In this document: positions 29,770 to 36,255 of the stretch, piece after piece
Position numbering within the stretch: position 1 is the stretch's first letter
Layout of the letters: every line of letters begins with the position of its first letter
NCBI RefSeq assembly: GCF_000719705.1
Contig: NZ_JOHO01000013.1
Location: 62,001 to 126,000 of the forward strand
Direction: 5' to 3'
Source of the DNA: Streptomyces sp. NRRL S-350
Lineage (GTDB): Bacteria > Actinomycetota > Actinomycetes > Streptomycetales > Streptomycetaceae
DNA: 64,000 nucleotides
Made by a program: the position numbers and the translations under genes
The notes under the pieces: generated by a model
Database searches by the model: none
What the model was told of the DNA's origin: nothing
What the model saw: the letters and a program-made list of their open reading frames with translations, nothing else

Positions 29770-29931
29770 ATGCGGATCACCGCCTCCCGCGGCGACAACA
29801 GCGTCACCATCGAGATCGACGGCGCCGACCCGAAGCTCCTGAAGCAGGCCGAAGAGGCCGCCCGCCGACTGCTCGGCGACAACGCCCCCAAGCCGCCGAA
29901 GCTGAAGATCGGCTTCGCCGCACCCGAGTGA
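29770..29931 (+). CDS. Small hypothetical protein (53 aa)
   Basis: Starts at ATG 29770 with a weak ribosome site. MRITASRGDNSVTIEIDGADPK then a helix LLKQAEEAARRLLGDNA and KLKIGFAAPE. The strand-strand-helix pattern looks protein-like. Its stop overlaps a GTG (GTGA) of a still smaller frame. Unknown function. Confidence 0.55.
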   Translation: MRITASRGDNSVTIEIDGADPKLLKQAEEAARRLLGDNAPKPPKLKIGFAAPE

Positions 29932-30050
29932 CCGTCAGGGCCCAGCCCAGCGTCACCATCCGGCTGAGCCTCACCAGCTCCGCCCCCAAGCAGACCCCGC
30001 GCGGACGCAACCGATCCGGCGGGGCCTTTGACGTCGGCCGCCGTGACTGA
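29928..30050 (+). CDS. Possible 40-aa basic peptide
   Basis: A GTG start overlapping the previous stop opens a 40-residue frame, PSVTIRLSLTSSAPKQTPRG.. ending FDVGRRD. Coupled position is the only support; its 3' end runs into a terminator-like hairpin. It may be spurious. Confidence 0.3.
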   Translation: MTVRAQPSVTIRLSLTSSAPKQTPRGRNRSGGAFDVGRRD

Positions 30051-30069
30051 GGGGTCCACGGCGGCCGAC
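30033..30069 (+). terminator. 13-bp stem hairpin
   Basis: GTCGGCCGCCGTG (30033-30045) pairs with CACGGCGGCCGAC (30057-30069) around 11 nt, before the gene at 30113. Confidence 0.6.
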
Positions 30070-30112
30070 CCCCCCTCCGACACGGGCCCCTCCCGAGCGA
30101 AGGACCCCTCAC

Positions 30113-30670
30113 ATGACCACCACGTACACCGGCAAGGTCGTCCTGGTCGAGCGCGTCAACCCGAGCGAGACGCACTCCTCGTACAACGACGGCCAGTACC
30201 TCATCTACGCCGAGACCGGCTCCCAGCTGTTCGGTCACCGCATGGACGGCTCCTACGGCGGCCTCGGCGTCTACGCCCTGAGCGGCCGCAGCGGTACCAG
30301 CGGCATTCCGCTGGCCGGTGAGGCCGCGTATCGCGTCGTGGCCGTCGACAACGCGGAGCAGTGGATGCTCGACGCGCTGGACAGCGCCGACGAGGAGATC
30401 CGCGCCGTCCGCGCTGGTGAGCGGAAAGCCGACTGGATCGGCGGTGTCTACGAGAGCGCGGAGAACCGCTCCCGCCAGCTCCGGAAGACGCTGGAGAAGG
30501 CCCTGGCCGAGCCCGAGCCCGAGCCCGGGGAGTCGGCGGGGTACGAGGACGAGCCGCTGGCAATGGAAGAGCACACCAGCACGGCCCTCTTCTTCGCGTC
30601 GGTCCCGCTGCCGCCCACCGTACGGATCACCGTCCCGGCCGGCGTCCAGGTCCTGGTCACCACCGAGTAG
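30113..30670 (+). CDS. Hypothetical protein
   Basis: A 185-residue protein, ATG behind GCGAAGGACCCCTCAC. N-terminal strands (TYTGKVVLVERVNPSETHSSY, QYLIYAETGSQLFGHRMDGSYGG) are followed by helices with acidic stretches (WMLDALDSADEEIRAVRAGE, LEKALAEPEPEPGES) and a C-terminal strand region (TVRITVPAGVQVLVTTE). Unknown family. A hairpin lies directly after the stop. Confidence 0.65.
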   Translation: MTTTYTGKVVLVERVNPSETHSSYNDGQYLIYAETGSQLFGHRMDGSYGGLGVYALSGRSGTSGIPLAGEAAYRVVAVDNAEQWMLDALDSADEEIRAVRAGERKADWIGGVYESAENRSRQLRKTLEKALAEPEPEPGESAGYEDEPLAMEEHTSTALFFASVPLPPTVRITVPAGVQVLVTTE

Positions 30671-30690
30671 ACCTCGCCTCCAGCCTTCGC

Positions 30691-30720
30691 AGACCTCCCA
30701 CCCAACGGGTGCGGAGGTCT
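30691..30720 (+). terminator. Hairpin between 30113 and 30753 genes
   Basis: AGACCTCC (30691-30698) pairs with GGAGGTCT (30713-30720), continued by CACCC/GGGTG with one mismatch; loop 3 nt. Confidence 0.6.
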
Positions 30721-30752
30721 TCGCATGCCCGCCACCAACCTGGGAGCACCCC

Positions 30753-31064
30753 TTGGACACTGACCCGGCCGTCGACACCACCACCGCCACCCTGACCCGC
30801 GCCGAGCGCCGCCGCCGACACCGCGAGGAGCGCGCCGCCAGTGTTCGCCGCGCCCCGCAGCCCAGCCGCAACCGTCGCCAGCGCCGCGACCTGTTCGGCC
30901 CGCCCCCGGCCGTCCATGCCACGCACCGGCTGCCGCGCCGCGCGAGGAACGTCCTGGCCGCCGTCACCCCGACGTCCGGCCAGGCCCGCGTGAACGCCAA
31001 GCGCCTGGACCGCGCCGTGTTCTGGGCCAACGCCTACTTCGACGGCCGCCTCCTGACCGTCTGA
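30753..31064 (+). CDS. Hypothetical Arg-rich protein
   Basis: A 103-residue frame from TTG 30753 behind TGGGAGCACCCC. After an acidic start it is very basic: LTRAERRRRHREERAASVRR, SRNRRQRRDLFGP, then ARVNAKRLDRAVFWANAYFDGRLLTV. It could bind nucleic acid. Composition at high GC makes chance frames possible, but the ribosome site and the aromatic C-terminus support it. Confidence 0.5.
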   Translation: MDTDPAVDTTTATLTRAERRRRHREERAASVRRAPQPSRNRRQRRDLFGPPPAVHATHRLPRRARNVLAAVTPTSGQARVNAKRLDRAVFWANAYFDGRLLTV

Positions 31065-31101
31065 CCCAGCCCCTACCGGCCGACCCACGGCCCTGTAGAC
31101 G

Positions 31102-31167
31102 GCCCGCGTCCGGCGGCGCGCGTGGACCCCCGCACCTGCAAGGGGGGCCACCCCGCCGGACGCGGGC
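31102..31167 (+). other. Large two-part stem-loop in an intergenic region
   Basis: GCCCGCGTCCGGCGG (31102-31116) pairs perfectly with CCGCCGGACGCGGGC (31153-31167). Inside, GTGG.CCCCC pairs with GGGGG.CCAC (31122-31151). It lies between the stop at 31064 and the ATG at 31206: a terminator or an RNA element in the 5' leader. Confidence 0.6.
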
Positions 31168-31205
31168 GACCCACCCCCCACTCACCCCATTGCGAGGAAA
31201 ACACC

Positions 31206-31652
31206 ATGTCTGCTCTCGATTCGCTCCACGACGCCATCGACAAGCTGGAGGACGAGGGCCACAGCCTCTCGGGCCACCTGCGTACCATCGCCGAGCACAT
31301 CAAGGCCGACCTGTTCGGCGCCGGCAAGAACGAGGCCACCACGCTGGAGACTCTGGTCCATTCCCTGGCTTCCGCGCTGTCGCCGGTCCTGGACGCCGCC
31401 AAGGCCGACACCATCTCCCAGACCAAGTCGCTGTTCGCCGACGCCCTGGCCGTGGCCGAGCCGGTCCTCAAGACCGGCACCACCGAGGCCCACCAGGCTC
31501 TCTCCGACCTGGTGACCGCCCTCAAGAGCGCCCTGGGCGGCGCCCCGGACCCGGCCACCACCGCGCCGACCAGTCCGGACCCGGCTCCGGCGGCGGACCC
31601 GGCGGCCGCGACCTCGACCGCCCCGGAGGCTGCGGCCACCGTCGCGCCGTAG
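31206..31652 (+). CDS. Helical hypothetical protein with Ala/Pro-rich tail
   Basis: A 148-residue protein; ATG 31206 follows GCGAGGAAAACACC. Residues 1-110 are amphipathic helices (ALDSLHDAIDKLEDEGHSLSGHL, IAEHIKADLFGAGKNEA, LETLVHSLASALSPVLDAAKAD, HQALSDLVTALKSALGG); the tail is Pro/Ala/Thr-rich and unstructured. No Cys and no signal peptide. Such abundant small helical proteins occur in actinophages, but no family was recognised. Confidence 0.65.
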   Translation: MSALDSLHDAIDKLEDEGHSLSGHLRTIAEHIKADLFGAGKNEATTLETLVHSLASALSPVLDAAKADTISQTKSLFADALAVAEPVLKTGTTEAHQALSDLVTALKSALGGAPDPATTAPTSPDPAPAADPAAATSTAPEAAATVAP

Positions 31653-31666
31653 CCCAACCCCCGACC

Positions 31667-31740
31667 GCCACGACGGCCGCCGCCGAGCTTCCCGGCTACG
31701 GCTCCGGTCCGGACGCGCCCGCGCTGGCGGCCGTCGTGGC
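31667..31740 (+). other. 15-bp long-range stem upstream of the ParB-like gene
   Basis: GCCACGACGGCCGCC (31667-31681) pairs perfectly with GGCGGCCGTCGTGGC (31726-31740) around a 44-nt loop. It ends 29 bp before the ATG at 31770 and mirrors the element at 31102-31167. Confidence 0.55.
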
Positions 31741-31769
31741 ACCCCAACCCCCAGAGAGGAGGGAGCGCC

Positions 31770-32339
31770 ATGGCCGTCGAGTACGTAGAGACCCGCGCTG
31801 TCCCCCTGCGAGACCTGAGCCCGTACCCCGGCAACGCCAAGCGCGGCGATGTCCCTGCGATCCAGCAGTCGCTGCGCAAGACCGGCCAGTACCGCTCCCT
31901 CGTCGTCCGCGACACCGGAAACGCCCTGATCGTCCTGGCGGGCAACCACACGCTCAAGGCCCTGAAGGCCAACGGCGAGAAGACCGCCCGCTGCGAGGTC
32001 ATCACCTGCACCGACGCCGACGCGCGCCGCATCAACCTCGCCGACAACCGGCTCTCCGAGCTCGGCACCTTCGATGACGACGCCCTCGCCGAACTCCTCC
32101 AGGCCATGGCCGACGACGGAGGCCTGGACGGCACCGGCTACACCACCGCCGACCTCGACCAGCTCCTCGCCGACGACGACGCAGCCACCTCCGCCGCCAT
32201 CGAAGGCGACGCCGACCAGGGCGACGACGACCACGGCCTGTGGGGCGTCATCGTGACGTGCGCCAACGAGGACGAGCAGGTCGAACTCCTCGACCGCCTC
32301 AGCGCCGAAGGCCGGCACGTCCGAGCTCTCATCACCTGA
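31770..32339 (+). CDS. ParB/Srx (sulfiredoxin-fold) domain protein
   Basis: A 189-residue protein, ATG behind GAGAGGAGGGAGCGCC. The ParB-N/Srx core is clear: AVPLRDLSPYPGNAKRGD, IQQSLRKTGQYRSLVVR, IVLAGNHTLKALKANG, INLADNRLSELGTFDD. There is no HTH domain as in chromosomal ParB; the C-terminus is acidic. Stand-alone proteins of this kind sit near terminase genes in many actinophages and some are nucleases or CTP-dependent switches. Here it is 11 bp before an ABC-ATPase/GNAT fusion, a pairing that suggests one pathway. Confidence 0.85.
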   Translation: MAVEYVETRAVPLRDLSPYPGNAKRGDVPAIQQSLRKTGQYRSLVVRDTGNALIVLAGNHTLKALKANGEKTARCEVITCTDADARRINLADNRLSELGTFDDDALAELLQAMADDGGLDGTGYTTADLDQLLADDDAATSAAIEGDADQGDDDHGLWGVIVTCANEDEQVELLDRLSAEGRHVRALIT

Positions 32340-32350
32340 CGGAGCCCTGC

Positions 32351-33454
32351 ATGCACGCCCACATCGAAGTCTCCACCCCGATCCACTCCAGCGCCCGCGT
32401 CCTCCAGGCCAGCGGCCTGTTCGACGTCCCGATCGAGGCGAAGACCACGCTCAGCTGGGACGCCGACCTGCCCCTGGAAGACAAGGACTGGAACGTCGGC
32501 CTGATCGTCGGCCCGTCCGGCTCCGGCAAGTCGACTCTCGCCCGGCACCTGTGGCCGGACCAGCTCGCCACCACCTACGACTGGTCGACCGACCGCAGCC
32601 TGATGGACGACTTCCCGGCCAAGATGAGCGTGCGGCAGATCGTCGCGCTCCTCAACGCCGTCGGCCTGTCCTCCCCGCCGGCCTGGCTGCGCCCCCACCA
32701 CACCCTGTCCAACGGCGAAGCCTTCCGGGCGACGATCGCCCGGGCCCTGGCCGAGACCGATGACGCCGACACTGTCGTCATCGATGAGTTCACCTCCGTC
32801 GTGGACCGGCAGGTCGCCAAGGTCGCGAGCCACACGGTGCAGAAGACGGTCCGCCGCCAGAAGCGCCAGCTGGTCGCTGTCACCTGCCACTATGACGTGG
32901 AGGACTGGCTGCAGCCCGACTGGGTGTACGACGTCGCCGCCGGCTCGTTCAGCTGGAGGTCGGTTCAACCCCACCCTGAGCTCGAACTGCGGATCCACCG
33001 CGTGGACCGAGCCGTCTGGCCCACCTTCAGCCGTCATCACTATCTGAGCGCCGACCTCGCCAAGTCCGCTCAGTGCTACGGCGGCTGGATCGACGGACAG
33101 CTGGTCGCGTTCACCTCGTACATCCACCTGCCCCACTCCAAGATCCGGGACATGAAGATGGCCCACCGCACGGTCGTCCTCCCGGACTTCCAGGGCCTGG
33201 GCATCGCCGGGAAGATGGTGGAGTTCGTCGGCCAGTCACTGCACGAGAAGGGCTACCGGTTCCGGCGCGTCATCGCGCACCCGGCCGTCATCGCGTACTG
33301 CCTGCGCTCACCGCGGTGGCGCGAGAACGAGAAGCCCGGCGGCCGCAGCAACTTGCGCTCCCGCAGTGTGTCGCCCGCCTTGCGCGCCCGGTTCGCTGAC
33401 CCCCGCCGCCTACTCACCCGCTCCTTCGAGTACCAGCCGCCGGCCAAGCGCTGA
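32351..33454 (+). CDS. ABC-type ATPase fused to a GNAT-like domain
   Basis: A 367-residue fusion, ATG behind GGAGCCCTGC. Residues of about 45-215 are an ABC ATPase: Walker A GPSGSGKST, signature LSNGEAFRATIARAL, Walker B VVIDEFTSVVD, switch His in VAVTCHYDVEDW. It has no membrane segment. Residues of about 215-350 look like a GNAT domain (TVVLPDFQGLGIAGKMVEFV, then AHPAVIAYCLRSPRW). Such ABC-GNAT proteins occur in phages near ParB-like genes and are suspected to act on nucleic acid rather than in transport. The last 45 bases overlap the ASCH gene on the other strand. Confidence 0.82.
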   Translation: MHAHIEVSTPIHSSARVLQASGLFDVPIEAKTTLSWDADLPLEDKDWNVGLIVGPSGSGKSTLARHLWPDQLATTYDWSTDRSLMDDFPAKMSVRQIVALLNAVGLSSPPAWLRPHHTLSNGEAFRATIARALAETDDADTVVIDEFTSVVDRQVAKVASHTVQKTVRRQKRQLVAVTCHYDVEDWLQPDWVYDVAAGSFSWRSVQPHPELELRIHRVDRAVWPTFSRHHYLSADLAKSAQCYGGWIDGQLVAFTSYIHLPHSKIRDMKMAHRTVVLPDFQGLGIAGKMVEFVGQSLHEKGYRFRRVIAHPAVIAYCLRSPRWRENEKPGGRSNLRSRSVSPALRARFADPRRLLTRSFEYQPPAKR

Positions 33455-34075
33455 CCCTGCAAAGGCGTCCCTCCAGGTGTGGGGCGCCCGGAACATGCCC
33501 AGCTTCCCCTGGCACGTGATGAGCTGGTCGGCGGCTATCGGCTGGGTGAGCTCCCAGTGCCACATACCCGGCACGGCCCACGACGAGGTCGAGTCCTGAG
33601 CGCAGCCGGTGACCGTGACCGCTCCGACGATGTGCCCGTAGCGACGGGCCTCGTCCGGCACGGCGATGCCGCGGGCCTTCAGCGCGGTCTCGCCCGCGTC
33701 CGCCCACCGGCGCCCTGCGTGGATCAGCAGCGGGCCGCGCAGGCGGGTGAGCCGGCTGCGGTTCTCGATGTCCTTCCCTGCGTGGATGATCGCCCAGGCC
33801 CACGGCTGTCGGACCGTCAGCACCATGGGTGAGACCTCGGCGGGGGCAGCCTGGACGCGTTCGCCCAGGAGCAGCTTGAGCCGGTGAGGCTGGAAGCGGT
33901 CGAGCCGGATCCGCGTCGCACGCTGTGGAAGAGCCACGACGGCCTTCTGCGGCGTCACCGCGACCGGCTGGAGCGTCGCGTGTGTCGCGTCCACCGCGTC
34001 GACCCGCAGCTTGCGGCCGCCCGACCGGCTGCTGATGTCCTGCCAGACCTGGCCGACCTCTACGAGCACGCTCAC
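33410..34075 (-). CDS. ASCH-domain protein
   Basis: A 221-residue protein. Residues of about 85-185 are an ASCH/PUA-like domain: MVLTVRQPWAWAIIHAGKDIENR, LRGPLLIHAGRRW, YGHIVGAVTVTGCA, MWHWELTQPIAADQLI. ASCH domains bind or process nucleic-acid bases (for example acetylcytidine hydrolases). An N-terminal 80-residue segment (VEVGQVWQDISSRSGGRKLRVDAV) looks like a separate small beta domain. GTG 34075 follows AAGGACGGCTCCCA and overlaps the stop of the duplicated-HTH gene (GTGA), so the two form an operon facing the ABC-GNAT gene. Confidence 0.82.
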   Translation of the reverse strand: MSVLVEVGQVWQDISSRSGGRKLRVDAVDATHATLQPVAVTPQKAVVALPQRATRIRLDRFQPHRLKLLLGERVQAAPAEVSPMVLTVRQPWAWAIIHAGKDIENRSRLTRLRGPLLIHAGRRWADAGETALKARGIAVPDEARRYGHIVGAVTVTGCAQDSTSSWAVPGMWHWELTQPIAADQLITCQGKLGMFRAPHTWRDAFAGSALGRRLVLEGAGE

Positions 34076-34563
34076 TGGGAGCCGTCCTTGCGTTTCGGGC
34101 CGCCGCCGGCCCCTCGGCCGGGGCGCCGGTGGTTACGGATTACCTCCGCTGGCCATGTCGGTGTGCGCCCGCGCATCGTCGCCTCCGGCAGGACACCGGG
34201 CCGCATGCGGTACGTGCGCACCGACTCCACGCTGATGCCCCAGTACACGGCGACGTCCTGCATCGTCCACACGTCCTTGCCGTTGAGCTCCTCCAGCTGC
34301 TTCGCGCGGGCGGCGTCCAGTTCCTGCTGCTGGGTCCCCGGGCGCGGATGGTCGCGGATCGTGTCAGGCTTCCACACCGGCGCCCGGTTGATCGTCTCGT
34401 CCGGATCCGGCAGGAAGCCGGCACGCGTGAAGCGGTAGGTGCGTACCGACTTCGGACTCATGTTCCAGTACACGGCGATGTCGTCGTAGGTCCAGTACGG
34501 CTTGGCGTTCAGCTCCTCGAGCAGCTCTGTTCGTTCGTCGTCGGGCTTGTCTGCAGCGCTCAT
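34072..34563 (-). CDS. Protein with two tandem helix-turn-helix repeats
   Basis: A 163-residue protein made of two copies of a 65-residue unit. Unit one: YWTYDDIAVYWNMSPKSVR, then RTYRFTRAGFLPDPDE and WKPDTIRDHPRPG. Unit two: VWTMQDVAVYWGISVESVR, RTYRMRPGVLPEATM and WPAEVIRNHRRPG. Each looks like an excisionase/MerR-type winged HTH. The duplication suggests binding to a direct or inverted repeat. It lies divergent from the packaging genes and coupled to the ASCH gene, so it is a candidate switch for the late operon. Confidence 0.8.
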   Translation of the reverse strand: MSAADKPDDERTELLEELNAKPYWTYDDIAVYWNMSPKSVRTYRFTRAGFLPDPDETINRAPVWKPDTIRDHPRPGTQQQELDAARAKQLEELNGKDVWTMQDVAVYWGISVESVRTYRMRPGVLPEATMRGRTPTWPAEVIRNHRRPGRGAGGGPKRKDGSQ

Positions 34564-34578
34564 ACCGACAGTGTAGCG

Positions 34579-34596
34579 CCGACATAGACAAAGTTA
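34579..34596 (-). promoter_or_regulatory. Promoter -10 and start region for the HTH/ASCH operon
   Basis: The minus strand reads TAACTTTGTCTATGTCGG, one mismatch from 24910-24927 (TAACTTTGTCCATGTCGG). TAACTT is the -10; TGGACT, 17 bp upstream, is a fair -35. The palindrome seen at 24894 is absent here. Confidence 0.55.
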
Positions 34597-34662
34597 CGGT
34601 GTGCACTCTCGATAGTCCACGCCACATGGACATTGTTTCTGTCTAGAGATCGGGGGGAACCT

Positions 34663-34992
34663 ATGTCGGCCGCCAGCAACGAAGACCACCAGCGGGCTGT
34701 CACCGCTCTCAACCTCAAGCTGGCTGGCGTCGACTGGGACACCATCGCGGACCGCCTCGGCTTCGCCGACCCTGTTGACGCGATCGACGCGGCCCAGGAA
34801 GTCGCCGCCACTCACTATGACGGCCAGAGCATCGACCCCGCCCTGATCCTCGAGGTCCTGCGCCTGGACAAGCTGCACACCGTCGCCTGGAAGGAAGCCC
34901 TCAAGGGCGACCTCAACGCGGCCCGCCTGGCCCTCGACATCGGCGACCGCCGCCAGCGCCTGCTCCGCGTGAACCAGAGGAGCCGGGATTGA
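34663..34992 (+). CDS. Small helical protein, candidate terminase-associated HTH
   Basis: A 109-residue helical protein; ATG 34663 lies behind GATCGGGGGGAACCT. It begins NEDHQRAVTALNLKLAG, then VDWDTIADRLGFADPVDAIDAAQEVAATH, a helix-turn-helix-like stretch, and ends in LDIGDRRQRLLRVNQRSRD. Position and size suggest a DNA-recognition subunit of the packaging machinery, but no terminase small subunit motif is certain. Its stop overlaps the TTG of the next gene. Confidence 0.55.
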   Translation: MSAASNEDHQRAVTALNLKLAGVDWDTIADRLGFADPVDAIDAAQEVAATHYDGQSIDPALILEVLRLDKLHTVAWKEALKGDLNAARLALDIGDRRQRLLRVNQRSRD

Positions 34993-35624
34993 GCAGCACT
35001 CGAAGCCAGTACCGGGAGACCGGCGAGTGGACCCAGAACCGCCGCCCACCGGACCAGTGGGACTTCCCCCGCTGCGGGGCACGCCTGCGCGGTGACCCGT
35101 CCCGTACCTGCGGCCAGAAGGCCGGTATGGGCACCGACCACGCCGGGTTCGGACCCTGCAAGTACCACGGCGGCAACACCGCGGCGCACCGGATGCGGGC
35201 CGCCACCGAGATGGCCGAGCACCAAGCCAACCAGATGCTCGCCGACATGCGCGTGCAGGCTGTCGAAGATCCCTTCGCCGCGCTCGCCAAGCTCGCCGGG
35301 CAGGCCCTGGCCTGGCAGGAAGCCCTCGGGAAGATCGTCAACCGCCTCCAGGACCGTCTCCGTTACGAAGGCGCCGGCGGCGCCGAGCAGCTGCGCGCCG
35401 AGGTCGCCCTCTACGAGCGGGCCATGGACCGGGCCGCAGCGATCCTCGCCCGCATCGCCCAGCTCGGCATCGAAGAGCGCATGGCCAGGATCACCGAGCG
35501 GCAGGCCGAACTCGTCCTGTCCGCGCTCGAAGCCGCGCTGTCCCACGTCGGCGTCACCGGCACCGACGCGGCCGAAGCCCGTGCGGTCGCCGCCCGACAT
35601 CTACGCGCAGTCCCGGCCGCCTGA
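34989..35624 (+). CDS. Probable terminase small subunit-like protein
   Basis: A 211-residue protein from TTG 34989, with GAGGAG upstream and TTGA overlap. The N-terminal 60 residues contain PRCGARLRGDPSRTCGQKAG and GPCKYHGGNTAAHR, a Cys/HGG motif common in actinophage genes that precede large terminases. The rest is long helices (LAGQALAWQEALGKIVNRLQD, EVALYERAMDRAAAILARIAQLG) suited to oligomerisation. Large terminase follows 0.6 kb later. Assignment rests on gene order and on that motif. Confidence 0.6.
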   Translation: MSSTRSQYRETGEWTQNRRPPDQWDFPRCGARLRGDPSRTCGQKAGMGTDHAGFGPCKYHGGNTAAHRMRAATEMAEHQANQMLADMRVQAVEDPFAALAKLAGQALAWQEALGKIVNRLQDRLRYEGAGGAEQLRAEVALYERAMDRAAAILARIAQLGIEERMARITERQAELVLSALEAALSHVGVTGTDAAEARAVAARHLRAVPAA

Positions 35625-35714
35625 ACCTCGGAGCCAACCAAGCGGCGCAGAGCAGGACCTATCCGATGGCCCCAACTTCGACGGTCACACCGAACGGTTC
35701 AGGGGGGTGGCCGG

Positions 35715-36218
35715 ATGCCTGAGCCTACTCAACGACGTCTGCGGATTCGCCCGCTGAGCTTCGCAGCGGCGTGCGCGTTCGTCACCGAGCACCACCGCCA
35801 CCATGCCCCGCCACAGGGCCACAAGTTCTCTCTCGCCGTCGTCGCCGAACCGGACGACCAGGTCGTCGGCGTTGCCATTGTCGGTCGACCGGTGGCCCGT
35901 CCGTTTGACGACGGCTTGACCCTGGAGGTCACCCGCGTAGCCACTGACGGCACGGCGAACGCCTGCTCTGCGCTGTACGGCGCGGCTTGGCGGACCGCCC
36001 GGGCGGCGGGCTACCAGCGGCTGGTGACCTACACCCAGGAAGAGGAGAGCGGAGCGAGCCTGCGCGCGGCCGGCTGGCGGCTGGTCGCACGCCGACGTCC
36101 GCGCCCGGGCTGGAACGTACCCAGCCGACCGCGCCGCCTACAGGGCACCGAGAACACGGGCCGACTGCTGTGGGAGAACACCACCCAACACGCTCCGCCC
36201 CTGCCCCAGGCCGACTGA
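35715..36218 (+). CDS. XF1762-family / Mom-like acyltransferase-fold protein
   Basis: A 167-residue protein. ACAFVTEHHRHHAPPQGHKFSLAVV is the hallmark of the phage XF1762 family; it continues with VVGVAIVGRPVARP, LEVTRVATDGTANACSALYGAAW and GYQRLVTYTQEEESGASLRAAGW. The order of strands resembles the GNAT-like fold of the Mu Mom DNA-modification enzyme. Family function has not been established; a nucleic-acid modification role is an inference from fold. ATG 35715 has only a G-rich upstream. It lies between the small and large terminase genes. Confidence 0.75.
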   Translation: MPEPTQRRLRIRPLSFAAACAFVTEHHRHHAPPQGHKFSLAVVAEPDDQVVGVAIVGRPVARPFDDGLTLEVTRVATDGTANACSALYGAAWRTARAAGYQRLVTYTQEEESGASLRAAGWRLVARRRPRPGWNVPSRPRRLQGTENTGRLLWENTTQHAPPLPQAD

Positions 36219-36255
36219 CGCACCGTCGCCCGCACGTGGAAGGGGTGATGACGCG

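Noticed and set aside
31770..32339. Partition protein ParB paired with the ParA at 63.7 kb
   Set aside because: The protein has the ParB-N/Srx fold but no HTH or dimerisation domain, lies 32 kb from parA and is grouped with an ABC-GNAT gene, so a centromere-binding role is unsupported.
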